Source: JALORV01 sp963766365
GTDB lineage: Bacteria; Pseudomonadota; Gammaproteobacteria; Burkholderiales; Burkholderiaceae_F
Assembly: GCA_963766365.1 (NCBI GenBank)
Contig: CAVXZK010000014.1
Coordinates: forward strand, 287,388 to 351,387
Reading direction: 5' to 3'
Length of the DNA: 64,000 nucleotides
A program made the position numbers and the translations under genes. Shown piece after piece: positions 26,018 to 35,985 of the stretch (the first letter of the stretch is position 1; each line of letters starts with the position of its first letter). The notes under the pieces were generated by a model. It was not told where the DNA came from. It was given only the letters and a program-made list of their open reading frames with translations, and made no database searches.

Positions 26018-26105
26018 TCGCCGGGCACGCCGCTGCCGACCGGCGGGCGGCTCTTACAATCCGCCGACTCTTCATTCGCGCGAACCGCAAGGTCGCGATC
26101 CCTCG

Positions 26106-27014
26106 ATGTCTCGCCTGATGCTCGCTCGCCTGTTCTGGATGCTCGGATTGCTCGCGAGCCTGCTCGCCAACGCGCACGCGCAGGCGCCGGACGCGAGGCG
26201 TGGGTTCCTGTACGAGATCCGCAAGGGCAACCAGACGGCGCTGCTGATGGGCACGATCCATGTCGGACGGCCGGAGTTCTATCCGCTGCCGCCCGCCGTG
26301 CTCGCGCATATCGAACGCGCCCAGACGATCGTGCTCGAAGCCGACGTCACGGATACCGCGCGCGCGATCACGGCGACGCAGAAGTACGCGGTCTACCCGT
26401 CGGGCGAACCGGGCCTCGATGCGCGCCTGGCGGCCCCGCTGAAAGGCCGCATCGAGGCGCTGGCTGCACGAAACCAGCTGGACGTCGCGCCGCTGTGGCG
26501 AATGAAGCCGTGGATGCTCGGCAATGTCCTTGCGCTCTTCGAAGCGGCGCAGGCCGGTTACATGCCCGCGCTGTCGGTCGAGGCGTACCTGACTCGCATC
26601 GCCAAGCAGTCCGGCAAGCCGGTGCTGGAACTCGAAAGCATCGAGCAGCAGTTCGAACTGTTCGAGGGCGCCAGCTTTGCCACCCAGGTTGCGTTCCTCG
26701 AGGACGCCGTCAAGGCCGTGGAAACACGGAACGCAAGGCGCGAGATCAACCGGATCACCCAGGCGTGGGAGACCAGCGACCAGGCGGCGCTCGAGCGCCT
26801 GCTCGGCGAGATGCGCGCGCAAAACACGCCCGGCGCCCGCTTCACCGTCGATACGATCCTGCTGGGCCGGCATCCGGCCATGGTGCGCAAGATCGAGAGC
26901 CTGATGGCGGAGGGCCGCACCCATCTGATTGCGGTGGGTTCATTGCATCTGCCCGGGCCGGACGGTCTCGTTGCGATGCTGCGGGCGCGCGGCTACACCG
27001 TGACCGCGTTGTGA
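26106..27014 (+). CDS. TraB/GumN family protein
   Basis: 302 aa with a signal peptide of about 25 residues (ANAHAQ). The TraB/GumN domain starts FLYEIRKGNQTALLMGTIHVG, with the conserved GTxH motif, and later has VLELESIEQQFELFEG and the closing IAVGSLHLPGPDGLVAMLRARGY with the GxxHLxG motif. The fold is related to EreA/ChaN-type hydrolases and TIKI metalloproteases. The substrate is unknown. It is seven bases from the PdeM gene, so they are likely co-transcribed. Confidence 0.9.
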   Translation: MSRLMLARLFWMLGLLASLLANAHAQAPDARRGFLYEIRKGNQTALLMGTIHVGRPEFYPLPPAVLAHIERAQTIVLEADVTDTARAITATQKYAVYPSGEPGLDARLAAPLKGRIEALAARNQLDVAPLWRMKPWMLGNVLALFEAAQAGYMPALSVEAYLTRIAKQSGKPVLELESIEQQFELFEGASFATQVAFLEDAVKAVETRNARREINRITQAWETSDQAALERLLGEMRAQNTPGARFTVDTILLGRHPAMVRKIESLMAEGRTHLIAVGSLHLPGPDGLVAMLRARGYTVTAL

Positions 27015-27021
27015 GGAATCC

Positions 27022-27714
27022 GTGCAGGTGAGCCGGGCTGCGACCAACCGCTTGGCCGTCAGTCTCGGCGGCACGGCGTGGGAACTGCTCGCCCAGCGCG
27101 CGGCGTTCTGGGTCGAACGTCGCTGGCTGGTCATCGCCGACGCGCATTTCGGCAAGGCGGCGGCCTTTCGCGCGCGCGGCGTACCCGTGCCGCAGGGAAC
27201 AACCACGGAGAATCTGTCCCGGCTCGACGCACTGATTGGTGCTGTGGAGCCGCAGGCCATCGTCTTTCTCGGTGACCTGTTCCACGCGCGCGAGTCCCAT
27301 GCGCCGGCGACGCTCGCGGCGTTCCACGCTTGGCGCGAGCGACACCATCGGCTCGACATCGTCCTGGTCGAGGGCAATCACGATCTTTCCGCGGGCCTTC
27401 CGCCCGCTGGGCTGCGGATTCATTGCGAAACCGAGCCTTGGCGCGTCGGCACGATGGCGTTCTGTCATCACCCGAAGTGGCTGCCGGACACCACAGCGAT
27501 GGCCGGGCATCTGCATCCTGCCGTCCGCCTGCACGGCCGCGCCGGCGACACGGTGCGCCTGCCGTGCTTCTGGCTGCGCGACCGGCTGACAGTGCTGCCC
27601 GCGTTCGGCTCGTTCACCGGGGGCGCCTGCATCGCGCGCGAGCCGGGCGAGCGCGTCGTCGCGCTTACCGAGGATCGGCTGTTCGAGATCCCGGAACTGC
27701 GCAGCGCCGCCTGA
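27022..27714 (+). CDS. PdeM-like metallophosphoesterase (ligase-associated DNA damage response)
   Basis: 230 aa from GTG 27022. Calcineurin-like phosphoesterase motifs in order: VIADAHFGKAA (D-x-H), FLGDLFHAR (GD), VEGNHD (GNHD), CHHPKW and AGHLHP (GHxH). The close pattern is that of PdeM, the small manganese-dependent endonuclease/phosphodiesterase encoded with an Lhr-like helicase, an exonuclease and an ATP-dependent ligase. Here it is separated from the helicase gene at the window start and follows a TraB/GumN gene. Its stop touches that of the convergent dioxygenase gene. Confidence 0.88.
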   Translation: MQVSRAATNRLAVSLGGTAWELLAQRAAFWVERRWLVIADAHFGKAAAFRARGVPVPQGTTTENLSRLDALIGAVEPQAIVFLGDLFHARESHAPATLAAFHAWRERHHRLDIVLVEGNHDLSAGLPPAGLRIHCETEPWRVGTMAFCHHPKWLPDTTAMAGHLHPAVRLHGRAGDTVRLPCFWLRDRLTVLPAFGSFTGGACIAREPGERVVALTEDRLFEIPELRSAA

Positions 27715-28530
27715 TCAGGCGCGGGGCCAGAACAGGTAGGCGTCCATCGCCAGCACGCCGCTGTCGACGCCGGCATCGATGTGCTCGACCATCGCCGCCG
27801 GTCCGGCGGCGCCGACGGCCACCATCAGCGGCAGGAAGTGTTCCGGTGTCGGGTGAGCGCGCCGCGCATGCGGTGCCTGTTCGAGCCAGCCGGCCAGCGC
27901 GGCACGATCGTCCGAACGCAATGCGTTGTCGACCCACGCGCAGAACTCGCTGACGTATTGCTCGGGGTCGCGTTCATCGATCGACATCGAGCCGCGTCGG
28001 TGCGCATCGGCGATCCACTCGCGCAGGTTGTGAGTCAGGTGCCCGGACCCGATGATGAGCACGCCGTCCCGCACCAGGGGTGCCAGTGCGGCGCCGACGC
28101 GCAGATGATGGTCGGCGTCGAGCGAAGGCTGGATCGAGATCTGTGCGACCGGAACATCGGCCCCGGGGTAGAGCCGCAGCAGCGGCACCCATGCGCCGTG
28201 ATCGAGACCGCGACAGCCGTTGGCGCTGGCAGTGAGGCCGGCATTCCGCAGCAACTGCAGCGCGCGTTGCGCTTCGTCCGGAGCGCCCGGAGCCGAGTAG
28301 CGGATCCGAAAGAGCTCGGGCGGAAACCCGCCGAAGTCGTGGATCGTCTCCGGCTGCTTTGAGGTCGCGACCATCGGCAGTTCTGTCTCCCAGTGCGCCG
28401 ACGCCACGAGAATCGCCCGCGGCCGGGGCAGCCGCCGTCCAAGCTCGGTCCACGCTACGCCTGCGCGTCCGGCGCTCACCGCGTGCATCGGCGAACCGTG
28501 GGAAATGAAGAGGGTAGGCAGCGAGCTCAT
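27715..28530 (-). CDS. Class III extradiol dioxygenase, 4,5-DOPA dioxygenase (YgiD) type
   Basis: 271 aa, the usual length of YgiD/LigB-like enzymes. Iron or zinc ligands are likely in LFISHGSPMHA and VASAHWET (two histidines), with active-site elements GFPPELFRIRYSAPGAP, GLDHGAWVPLLRLYP, IGSGHLTHNLRE and HPTPEHFLPLMVA. Such enzymes cleave catechol rings or catechol-like quinols. It is third in an operon with DoxX and GST genes divergent from a LysR regulator, which fits detoxification of a phenolic or quinone compound. Confidence 0.88.
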   Translation of the reverse strand: MSSLPTLFISHGSPMHAVSAGRAGVAWTELGRRLPRPRAILVASAHWETELPMVATSKQPETIHDFGGFPPELFRIRYSAPGAPDEAQRALQLLRNAGLTASANGCRGLDHGAWVPLLRLYPGADVPVAQISIQPSLDADHHLRVGAALAPLVRDGVLIIGSGHLTHNLREWIADAHRRGSMSIDERDPEQYVSEFCAWVDNALRSDDRAALAGWLEQAPHARRAHPTPEHFLPLMVAVGAAGPAAMVEHIDAGVDSGVLAMDAYLFWPRA

Positions 28531-28602
28531 GGAATTTTCCGGTCGGCGCTGTCATGCCATCGGCGCGTGCCTCCGGCACGACAGCGACAGGCTGTGCGCG
28601 AT

Positions 28603-29211
28603 CTACTTGACGAGGCCCTCTTCCTTCAGGGCCGTTTGCACGTGCGGACGCGCGGCGACACGTGCAACAAAGGCCTGCAGCGCCGGCCAGCGTGCCAGAT
28701 CGATGCCGGTGTACTTGGTCCAGTTGATGACGGTGAACAGGTAGGCATCGACCACCGTGAAATCCGGACCCGTCAGGTACGGCTTGTCGCCCAGCTGCTG
28801 GACGATCCAGTCGAAGCGCGCCGCGATCTTGTCGCGGAACTTTGCCTTGGCTTCGTCCGGCATCGACGGGTCGAACAGCGGCGAGAACTGCTTGTGCTGC
28901 TCGGACGTGATGAAGTTGAGCCACTCCTGCAGCTTGTAGCGCTCGATCGAGCCGTTGGCCGGAGCCAGCTGGCTCTGCGGCGCGCGGTCGGCGAGGTACT
29001 GCACGATGGCCGGGCCTTCAGTCAGGCGCGTGCCGTCCTCGAGTTCGAGCAGCGGCACGTAGCCCTTGCCGTTGATCGACAGATAGTCGTCACCGGTCAC
29101 GGTCTTCTTGCCCTTTGTGTCGACGCGCACCAGCGTGATCGGCAGCCCCGCTTCGCGGGCGACGATGTGCGGCGACAGCGAACAGGCGCCGGGGGAGTAG
29201 TAGAGCTTCAT
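28603..29211 (-). CDS. Glutathione S-transferase
   Basis: 202 aa, beta-class-like. The thioredoxin-fold N-terminal domain starts MKLYYSPGACSLSPHI with the beta-class cysteine at position 10, then INGKGYVPLLELEDG and the glutathione-site LTEGPAIVQYLAD. The helical C-terminal domain has YLTGPDFTVVDAYLFTVINW, the N-capping motif. It conjugates or reduces electrophiles with glutathione. It lies between the dioxygenase and DoxX genes on the same strand, in the putative LysR-controlled operon. Confidence 0.92.
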   Translation of the reverse strand: MKLYYSPGACSLSPHIVAREAGLPITLVRVDTKGKKTVTGDDYLSINGKGYVPLLELEDGTRLTEGPAIVQYLADRAPQSQLAPANGSIERYKLQEWLNFITSEQHKQFSPLFDPSMPDEAKAKFRDKIAARFDWIVQQLGDKPYLTGPDFTVVDAYLFTVINWTKYTGIDLARWPALQAFVARVAARPHVQTALKEEGLVK

Positions 29212-29267
29212 CAGTTTCTCCTGTACGTGGTTCTATTCCAGTAGGTTCTGCCAGCAAGCTTCGTGAC

Positions 29268-29696
29268 TCAGGCGGCCTGCAGACGCGCCGCCGGGCGACC
29301 GGCAATGCGGTTGCCGAGGGCGTAAGCGCCGTCACCGAGCAGGGCCTGAACAATCAGGGTGACGGTCCAGAACGCTGGGTATTCCCAGCCCCCCTTGGGT
29401 GCGGAGAACAGCCAGCCGTTGCCCGCGTGCACCCAGGTAGCGCCGATCAGGACGGGAACCAGTGCCGCTGCGGCCCACCGCGTGCCGACGCCGAGGATCA
29501 GCAGGATGCCGCCGACCAGTTCGGCGCCGACGGTGACATAAGCGAGCGCCGAGGGCAGGCCGAGCGACTGGAAGAACTGCACCGTTCCGGGCAGGGTGAA
29601 GACAAAGACCTTGAGCAGCGCGTGTGCAACGAGCATCGTCCCGAGAGCCACGCGCAGGATCAGCGCAGCGTAGGGGGCGGTCTTGGTATCGATCAT
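29268..29696 (-). CDS. DoxX family membrane protein
   Basis: 142 aa from ATG 29696 with AAGGAGA upstream. Four transmembrane segments are visible (LILRVALGTMLVAHALLKV, GLPSALAYVTVGAELVGGIL, WAAAALVPVLIGATWVHAG, YPAFWTVTLIVQALLG). DoxX-like proteins are linked to thiol or quinone redox chemistry in the inner membrane, but most have no proven function. First gene of the operon opposite the LysR regulator. Confidence 0.88.
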   Translation of the reverse strand: MIDTKTAPYAALILRVALGTMLVAHALLKVFVFTLPGTVQFFQSLGLPSALAYVTVGAELVGGILLILGVGTRWAAAALVPVLIGATWVHAGNGWLFSAPKGGWEYPAFWTVTLIVQALLGDGAYALGNRIAGRPAARLQAA

Positions 29697-29792
29697 TTGT
29701 TTCTCCTTAGGGGTTGGCTGACCGGCGCGGCGCCGGGAGGGAGCGAACTTTAGGAGTCCTGGAATAGGAGATAAAGGTGGCAATCGGGGAAA

Positions 29793-29817
29793 TATTGTCC
29801 CTCTTCATGGGACAATA
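29793..29817. promoter_or_regulatory. 25-bp palindrome before the LysR gene, likely regulator box
   Basis: tattgtccc (29793-29801) and gggacaata (29809-29817) are perfect inverted repeats with a seven-base spacer, ending five bases before the LysR start codon. It sits in the 126-base divergent region to the DoxX operon, where LysR-type regulators usually bind and autoregulate. Confidence 0.6.
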
Positions 29818-29822
29818 CGGGC

Positions 29823-30737
29823 ATGGATCGCTGGCTGGCCATGGAGGCATTTGTCCGGATCGTCGAAGCCGGCAGCTTTGTCGGCGCGGCTGAACGTCTG
29901 GGCCTCTCGACCTCGTCGCTGTCGCGTCTGGCGGCCGACCTGGAGCAACACCTCGGAGCCCGGTTGCTCAACCGCACGACGCGGCGGCTCTCCCTGACCG
30001 AAAGCGGCCAGTCCTATTACGAGCGTTGCGTCACGCTGCTCGCCGACCTCGCCGAGGCCGAAGCGGTTGCGGGACAGGCCGCGGCCGAGCCGCGCGGCAC
30101 GATCCGGCTGACCTGCTCCTACAGCATGGCTGAACAGCGGGTCGCTCCCGCCATTGCCGCCTTCGGCGAAGAGCATGCGCAGGTGAAGTTCGAACTCATC
30201 GTCTCCGATCGGACCGTCGATCTCGTGGAAGAGGGGTTCGACCTCGCGATACGCGTCGGTCAGGTCGGCAGCGATCGCCTGGTGGCGCGCCGCCTCGGAT
30301 CAATGAAGCTGGTGCCCTGTGCGGCACCGGCATACCTGGAACGGCGCGGCGTGCCGCTTGCTCCGGCGGATCTCGCCAGCTTCAATGCGCTGACCTATGC
30401 GTATTCGAGCGCGCCGCGGTTGTGGCGCTTCACCGATCGCCGAAACCAGATCAAGGAAGTGCGCGTCAGCGGCAGTCTCCACGCCAACAGCGGCGACGCG
30501 CTGCGCTCCGCAGCCATCCGCGGGCTCGGCGTCATCAACGAGCCCGATTTTCTGCTGCGAGAGGCGCTCGAGCGCGGCGAACTGGTTCGCATCCTCCCGG
30601 ACTACGAGGCCGGTGGGGGCGATATCTGGGCGGTGTACCCGAGTCGCAGACACCTGTCGCTCAAAGTGCGCCTGTTCGTCGACCATATCGCCCGCACGTT
30701 CGCCGCGTCCGGGGCCGATTCCGCGCTGCAACAATAG
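29823..30737 (+). CDS. LysR-type transcriptional regulator
   Basis: 304 aa. The N-terminal winged HTH is typical (MDRWLAMEAFVRIVEAGSFVGAAERLGLSTSSLSRLAADLEQ, then LGARLLNRTTRRLSLTESGQ). The periplasmic-binding-like effector domain starts GTIRLTCSYSMAEQ and ends WAVYPSRRHLSLKVRLFVDHI, as in the YafC/AaeR-like branch. It is divergent from the DoxX-GST-dioxygenase operon and very probably controls it; a 25-bp palindrome lies between them. Confidence 0.93.
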   Translation: MDRWLAMEAFVRIVEAGSFVGAAERLGLSTSSLSRLAADLEQHLGARLLNRTTRRLSLTESGQSYYERCVTLLADLAEAEAVAGQAAAEPRGTIRLTCSYSMAEQRVAPAIAAFGEEHAQVKFELIVSDRTVDLVEEGFDLAIRVGQVGSDRLVARRLGSMKLVPCAAPAYLERRGVPLAPADLASFNALTYAYSSAPRLWRFTDRRNQIKEVRVSGSLHANSGDALRSAAIRGLGVINEPDFLLREALERGELVRILPDYEAGGGDIWAVYPSRRHLSLKVRLFVDHIARTFAASGADSALQQ

Positions 30738-30789
30738 GTCTCGCCCTCTAGTGCCCCGGTTGACCGCAGGGCTGCATCTCGGAAATAGT

Positions 30790-30801
30790 ACGAACGTTCG
30801 T
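30790..30801. promoter_or_regulatory. TetR-type operator palindrome
   Basis: acgaacgttcgt is a perfect 12-bp palindrome, 41 bases before the TetR-family start at 30842 and inside the presumed promoter. It is the kind of site used by autoregulating TetR repressors of fatty-acid genes. Confidence 0.6.
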
Positions 30802-30841
30802 TTTCTTGGGCGGCCGCACCCGCGGCCCGTTGATCTCCCGC

Positions 30842-31543
30842 ATGCCCATCGCCAGCGCGCTGAGTTCCATCGCGACCGCCCTGCGTCCCCGCAAGGGCGA
30901 CCAGACGCGCGCGGCCATTGTCGAGGCGGCGCTCGCCATGGCAAGCCGCGACGGGCTCGAAGGACTGACGATCGGCACCCTGGCCGACCAGATGCGGATG
31001 AGCAAGAGCGGGGTGTTTGCGCACTTCGGCTCGCGCGAGGACCTGCAACTTGCCGTGCTGAAGGAGTACGTGCGGCGCTTCGTCGACGAGGTGCTGCGGC
31101 CGGCCGTGAAGAAACCGCGCGGCCTGCCGCGGCTCGAAGCGATCCTTGACCGCTGGGTCGGCTTTCTCGCGCGCGAGATCACGCGTGGCTGCATCATGAT
31201 CGCCGGCGCGGTCGAGTACGACGACCGCCCGGGCCCGCAACGCGACGAGATGGTCGCGATCATCACCGGCTGGAAGGCGGAGCTGCTCAAGGCGATCCGC
31301 CAGGCCGTGTCGGAGGGACACCTGAGGCGCTCCGTCGATGCGCCCCAGATGGTGTTCGAGATCTACGGACTGATGCTGGCGATGCATCAGGACGCGCGCC
31401 TGCTGCGTTCGGCCGACAGCGCCAAGCGCGCCCGCGCCGGCCTGCGCCGCCTCATCGACGACGCATGTGCCGACGAAGTCCGGCCACCCCCCGGTTCAAC
31501 ACGCCGCCCAGTCAGGAAGAGGGCGGTTCGCACCACGAAGTAA
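30842..31543 (+). CDS. TetR/AcrR-family regulator of the beta-oxidation operon
   Basis: 233 aa from ATG 30842 (a TTG at 30806 would add 12 residues and overlap the operator region). HTH: TRAAIVEAALAMASRDGLEGLTIGTLADQMRMSKSGVFAHFGSREDLQLAVL. The C-terminal ligand domain has IMIAGAVEYDDRPGP and LMLAMHQDARLL, as in TetR proteins next to acyl-CoA dehydrogenase genes. The stop is 11 bases from the acyl-CoA dehydrogenase start, so it probably heads the operon and senses an acyl-CoA. The C-terminus is basic (RRPVRKRAVRTTK). Confidence 0.88.
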   Translation: MPIASALSSIATALRPRKGDQTRAAIVEAALAMASRDGLEGLTIGTLADQMRMSKSGVFAHFGSREDLQLAVLKEYVRRFVDEVLRPAVKKPRGLPRLEAILDRWVGFLAREITRGCIMIAGAVEYDDRPGPQRDEMVAIITGWKAELLKAIRQAVSEGHLRRSVDAPQMVFEIYGLMLAMHQDARLLRSADSAKRARAGLRRLIDDACADEVRPPPGSTRRPVRKRAVRTTK

Positions 31544-31554
31544 GGAGAACAGCA

Positions 31555-33366
<1,812 letters not shown>

Positions 33367-33430
33367 CGGCCTCGACTCGTCGACCGAGCAAGAACGAAAA
33401 GAACTGTCCAGGAATCAATCGGAGAATGAA

Positions 33431-35848
33431 ATGAGCAACTTCGTCGTACGCAAGGTCGCCGTGCTGGGCGCCGGCGTCATGGGCGCGCAGATCGCGGCGC
33501 ACTGCGTGAACGCGCGTGTGCCGGTCGTGCTGTTCGACCTGCCGGCCAAGGAAGGCCCGAAGAACGGCATCGTGTTGAAGGCCGTCGAGAACCTGAAGAA
33601 ACTGAACCCGGCGCCGCTCGGCAACAAGGAAGACGCCCAGTACATCCAGGCCGCCAACTACGAGGAACACCTCGAGCTGCTCAAGGGCTGCGACGTCATC
33701 ATCGAGGCGATCGCCGAGCGGATGGACTGGAAGCACGACCTGTACAGGAAGGTCGCGCCGTTCGTTCGCAGCGATGCAATCTTCGCCTCGAACACGTCAG
33801 GGCTGCCGATCGAGAAGCTGGCCGAGGTCATGGACGCGAACCTGAAGGCGCGCTTCTGTGGCGTGCACTTCTTCAATCCGCCACGCTACATGCACCTCGT
33901 CGAGCTGATTCCGACGCCGGCGACGCGTCCGCAGATCATGGACGACCTCGAGACCTTCCTGACGTCGACGCTCGGCAAGGGTGTCGTGCGCGCCAAGGAC
34001 ACGCCGAACTTCATCGCCAACCGCGTCGGCATCTTCGGCATGCTCGCGACGATCAAGGAGGCCGAGAAGTACGGGCTGGCCTATGACGTCGTCGATGACC
34101 TGACCGGCTCCAAGCTCGGCCGCGCCAAGAGCGCGACGTTCCGCACGGCCGACGTGGTCGGCCTCGACACGATGGCGCACGTGATCAAGACGATGCAGGA
34201 CACGCTACCGGCATCGATCGACCCGTTCGCCGCGCATTTCGCGACGCCGCCGGTGCTGAAGTCCCTGGTAGAGAAAGGCGCGCTGGGGCAGAAGGCGGGA
34301 GCCGGCTTCTATCGCAAGGAAGGCAAGGCCATCAAGGTGCTCGACCCGAAAAAAGGCGAGTACGTCGATGGCGGTGGCAAGGCCGACGAACTGGTCGTGC
34401 GCATCCTGAAGAAGAAGGACCCGGCCGAGCGCCTGAAGCTTCTCCGGGAAACCGATCACCCACAGGCCAAATTCCTGTGGGCCATTTTCCGCGACGCGTT
34501 CCACTACATCGCAGTGCATCTCGAATCGATCGCCGACACCGCGCGCGACGTCGACTTCGCATTGCGCTGGGGTTTTGGCTGGAGCACCGGCCCGTTCGAG
34601 ACCTGGCAGGCGGCCGGCTGGAAGCAGATCGCCGAATGGGTGCAGTCTGACATCGACGCTGGCGAGGCGCTGTCGAAGACGCCGTTGCCGAAGTGGGTGT
34701 TTGACGGACCGGTCGCCAAGGCGAACGGCGTGCATACCGCCGAGGGGTCCTGGTCGCCGGGGAAGAAGAAATTCGTGCCGCGATTGACGCTGCCGGTCTA
34801 CGCGCGCCAGATCTTCCGCGCTCCCCTCGCGGGCGAAGGCGCGCCGACCGGTGCAACCGGCGGCAAGGCGGTGTTCGAGGACGACGCCGTGCGCCTGTGG
34901 ACGCTCGAATCCGGACTCGCGGCCGAGGTCCTGATCCTGTCGATCAAGACCAAGGTCCACGCCATCGGCCCCGGCGTCATCAGCGGCCTGCTGAAGGCCA
35001 TCGATCTCGCCGAGTCGCAGTACCGCGGCCTCGTCATCTGGTCGCCCGATGATCCATTCTCGGTCGGCGCCGACCTGCAGGCGATGATGCCGGTGTTCAT
35101 GTCCGGTGGCGCCAAGGCGATCGGCGCCGAAGAGAAGAAGATGCAGGACGCGTACATGAGGCTCAAATACGCGCAGGTCCCGACCGTCGCTGCCGTCAGC
35201 GGCATGGCGCTCGGCGGCGGTTGCGAGCTGATCCTGCATTGCTCGAAGGCGGTCGCCTCGCTCGAGAGCTACATCGGCCTGGTGGAAGTGGGCGTCGGCC
35301 TGATCCCGGGCGCCGGCGGACTGAAGGAAGGTGCGTTGCGCGCGGCCCAGGCCGCGCAGGCCGCCGGCATGACCGATGTCTTCCCGTTCATGCGCAACTG
35401 GTTCCTGAATGCCGCGATGGCTAATGTCTCGAAGTCCGCACTCGAGGCCAAGCAGATGGGCTACCTGCGATCGACCGACCTGATCGTGTTCAACAACCAC
35501 GAACTGCTGTGGACGGCGATCGGTGAAGCGTTCGCAATGCACGCCACCGGCTACCGGCCGCCGCTCAAGCCGATCGGATTCCCGGTGGCGGGTCGTGGCG
35601 GGGTGGCGACGATCAAGGCGCAGCTCGTCAACATGCGCGATGGCGGCTTCATCAGCCAGCATGATTTCTTCATCGCCAGCGGTATTGCCGATGTCATGTG
35701 TGGCGGCGATGTGGAGACCGGCGCGATGGCCGACGAGCAGTGGCTGTTCGATCTCGAGCGCAAGTTCTTCATGACGCTCGTGAACCATCCGAAGTCGCAG
35801 GAACGGATGATGGGGATGATGCAGACAGGCAAGCCGGTCAGGAACTGA
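33431..35848 (+). CDS. 3-hydroxyacyl-CoA dehydrogenase/enoyl-CoA hydratase fusion (FadN-like order)
   Basis: 805 aa. The NAD-dependent hydroxyacyl-CoA dehydrogenase comes first: VLGAGVMGAQIAAHC, FASNTSGLPI, and GVHFFNPPRYMHLVELIP with the catalytic histidine. The enoyl-CoA hydratase domain is at the C-terminus: DLQAMMPVF, VAAVSGMALGGGCELILHC (oxyanion hole) and LVEVGVGLIPGAGG (catalytic Glu). This order is the reverse of FadB and is seen in FadN-type proteins. It provides the second and third steps of the cycle, with the thiolase encoded downstream. SD-like GGAGAATG precedes the start. Confidence 0.94.
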   Translation: MSNFVVRKVAVLGAGVMGAQIAAHCVNARVPVVLFDLPAKEGPKNGIVLKAVENLKKLNPAPLGNKEDAQYIQAANYEEHLELLKGCDVIIEAIAERMDWKHDLYRKVAPFVRSDAIFASNTSGLPIEKLAEVMDANLKARFCGVHFFNPPRYMHLVELIPTPATRPQIMDDLETFLTSTLGKGVVRAKDTPNFIANRVGIFGMLATIKEAEKYGLAYDVVDDLTGSKLGRAKSATFRTADVVGLDTMAHVIKTMQDTLPASIDPFAAHFATPPVLKSLVEKGALGQKAGAGFYRKEGKAIKVLDPKKGEYVDGGGKADELVVRILKKKDPAERLKLLRETDHPQAKFLWAIFRDAFHYIAVHLESIADTARDVDFALRWGFGWSTGPFETWQAAGWKQIAEWVQSDIDAGEALSKTPLPKWVFDGPVAKANGVHTAEGSWSPGKKKFVPRLTLPVYARQIFRAPLAGEGAPTGATGGKAVFEDDAVRLWTLESGLAAEVLILSIKTKVHAIGPGVISGLLKAIDLAESQYRGLVIWSPDDPFSVGADLQAMMPVFMSGGAKAIGAEEKKMQDAYMRLKYAQVPTVAAVSGMALGGGCELILHCSKAVASLESYIGLVEVGVGLIPGAGGLKEGALRAAQAAQAAGMTDVFPFMRNWFLNAAMANVSKSALEAKQMGYLRSTDLIVFNNHELLWTAIGEAFAMHATGYRPPLKPIGFPVAGRGGVATIKAQLVNMRDGGFISQHDFFIASGIADVMCGGDVETGAMADEQWLFDLERKFFMTLVNHPKSQERMMGMMQTGKPVRN

Positions 35849-35879
35849 CCGATGAGAAAGCCCAGAGGGGCTTCAGGGG

Positions 35880-35896
35880 CCCCGGCGAAGCCGGGG
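35880..35896 (+). other. Intercistronic hairpin between fadN-like and thiolase genes
   Basis: ccccggc-gaa-gccgggg, a perfect 7-bp stem with GAA loop, in the 137-base gap. There is no T-run and the operon continues, so it may stabilise or process the transcript rather than end it. A second GGCCC-rich dyad follows. Confidence 0.5.
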
Positions 35897-35985
35897 AAGT
35901 TATTGGAGGCCCAAAGGGCCAGCGCGAAGCGATGGCCCCTCCTGGACCTCCCCGGCAACAGAATGAAGAGTTGGAGCTAATCGAA

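Noticed and set aside
35880..35896. Hairpin considered as terminator
   Set aside because: No T-run, and the thiolase gene follows in the same operon.
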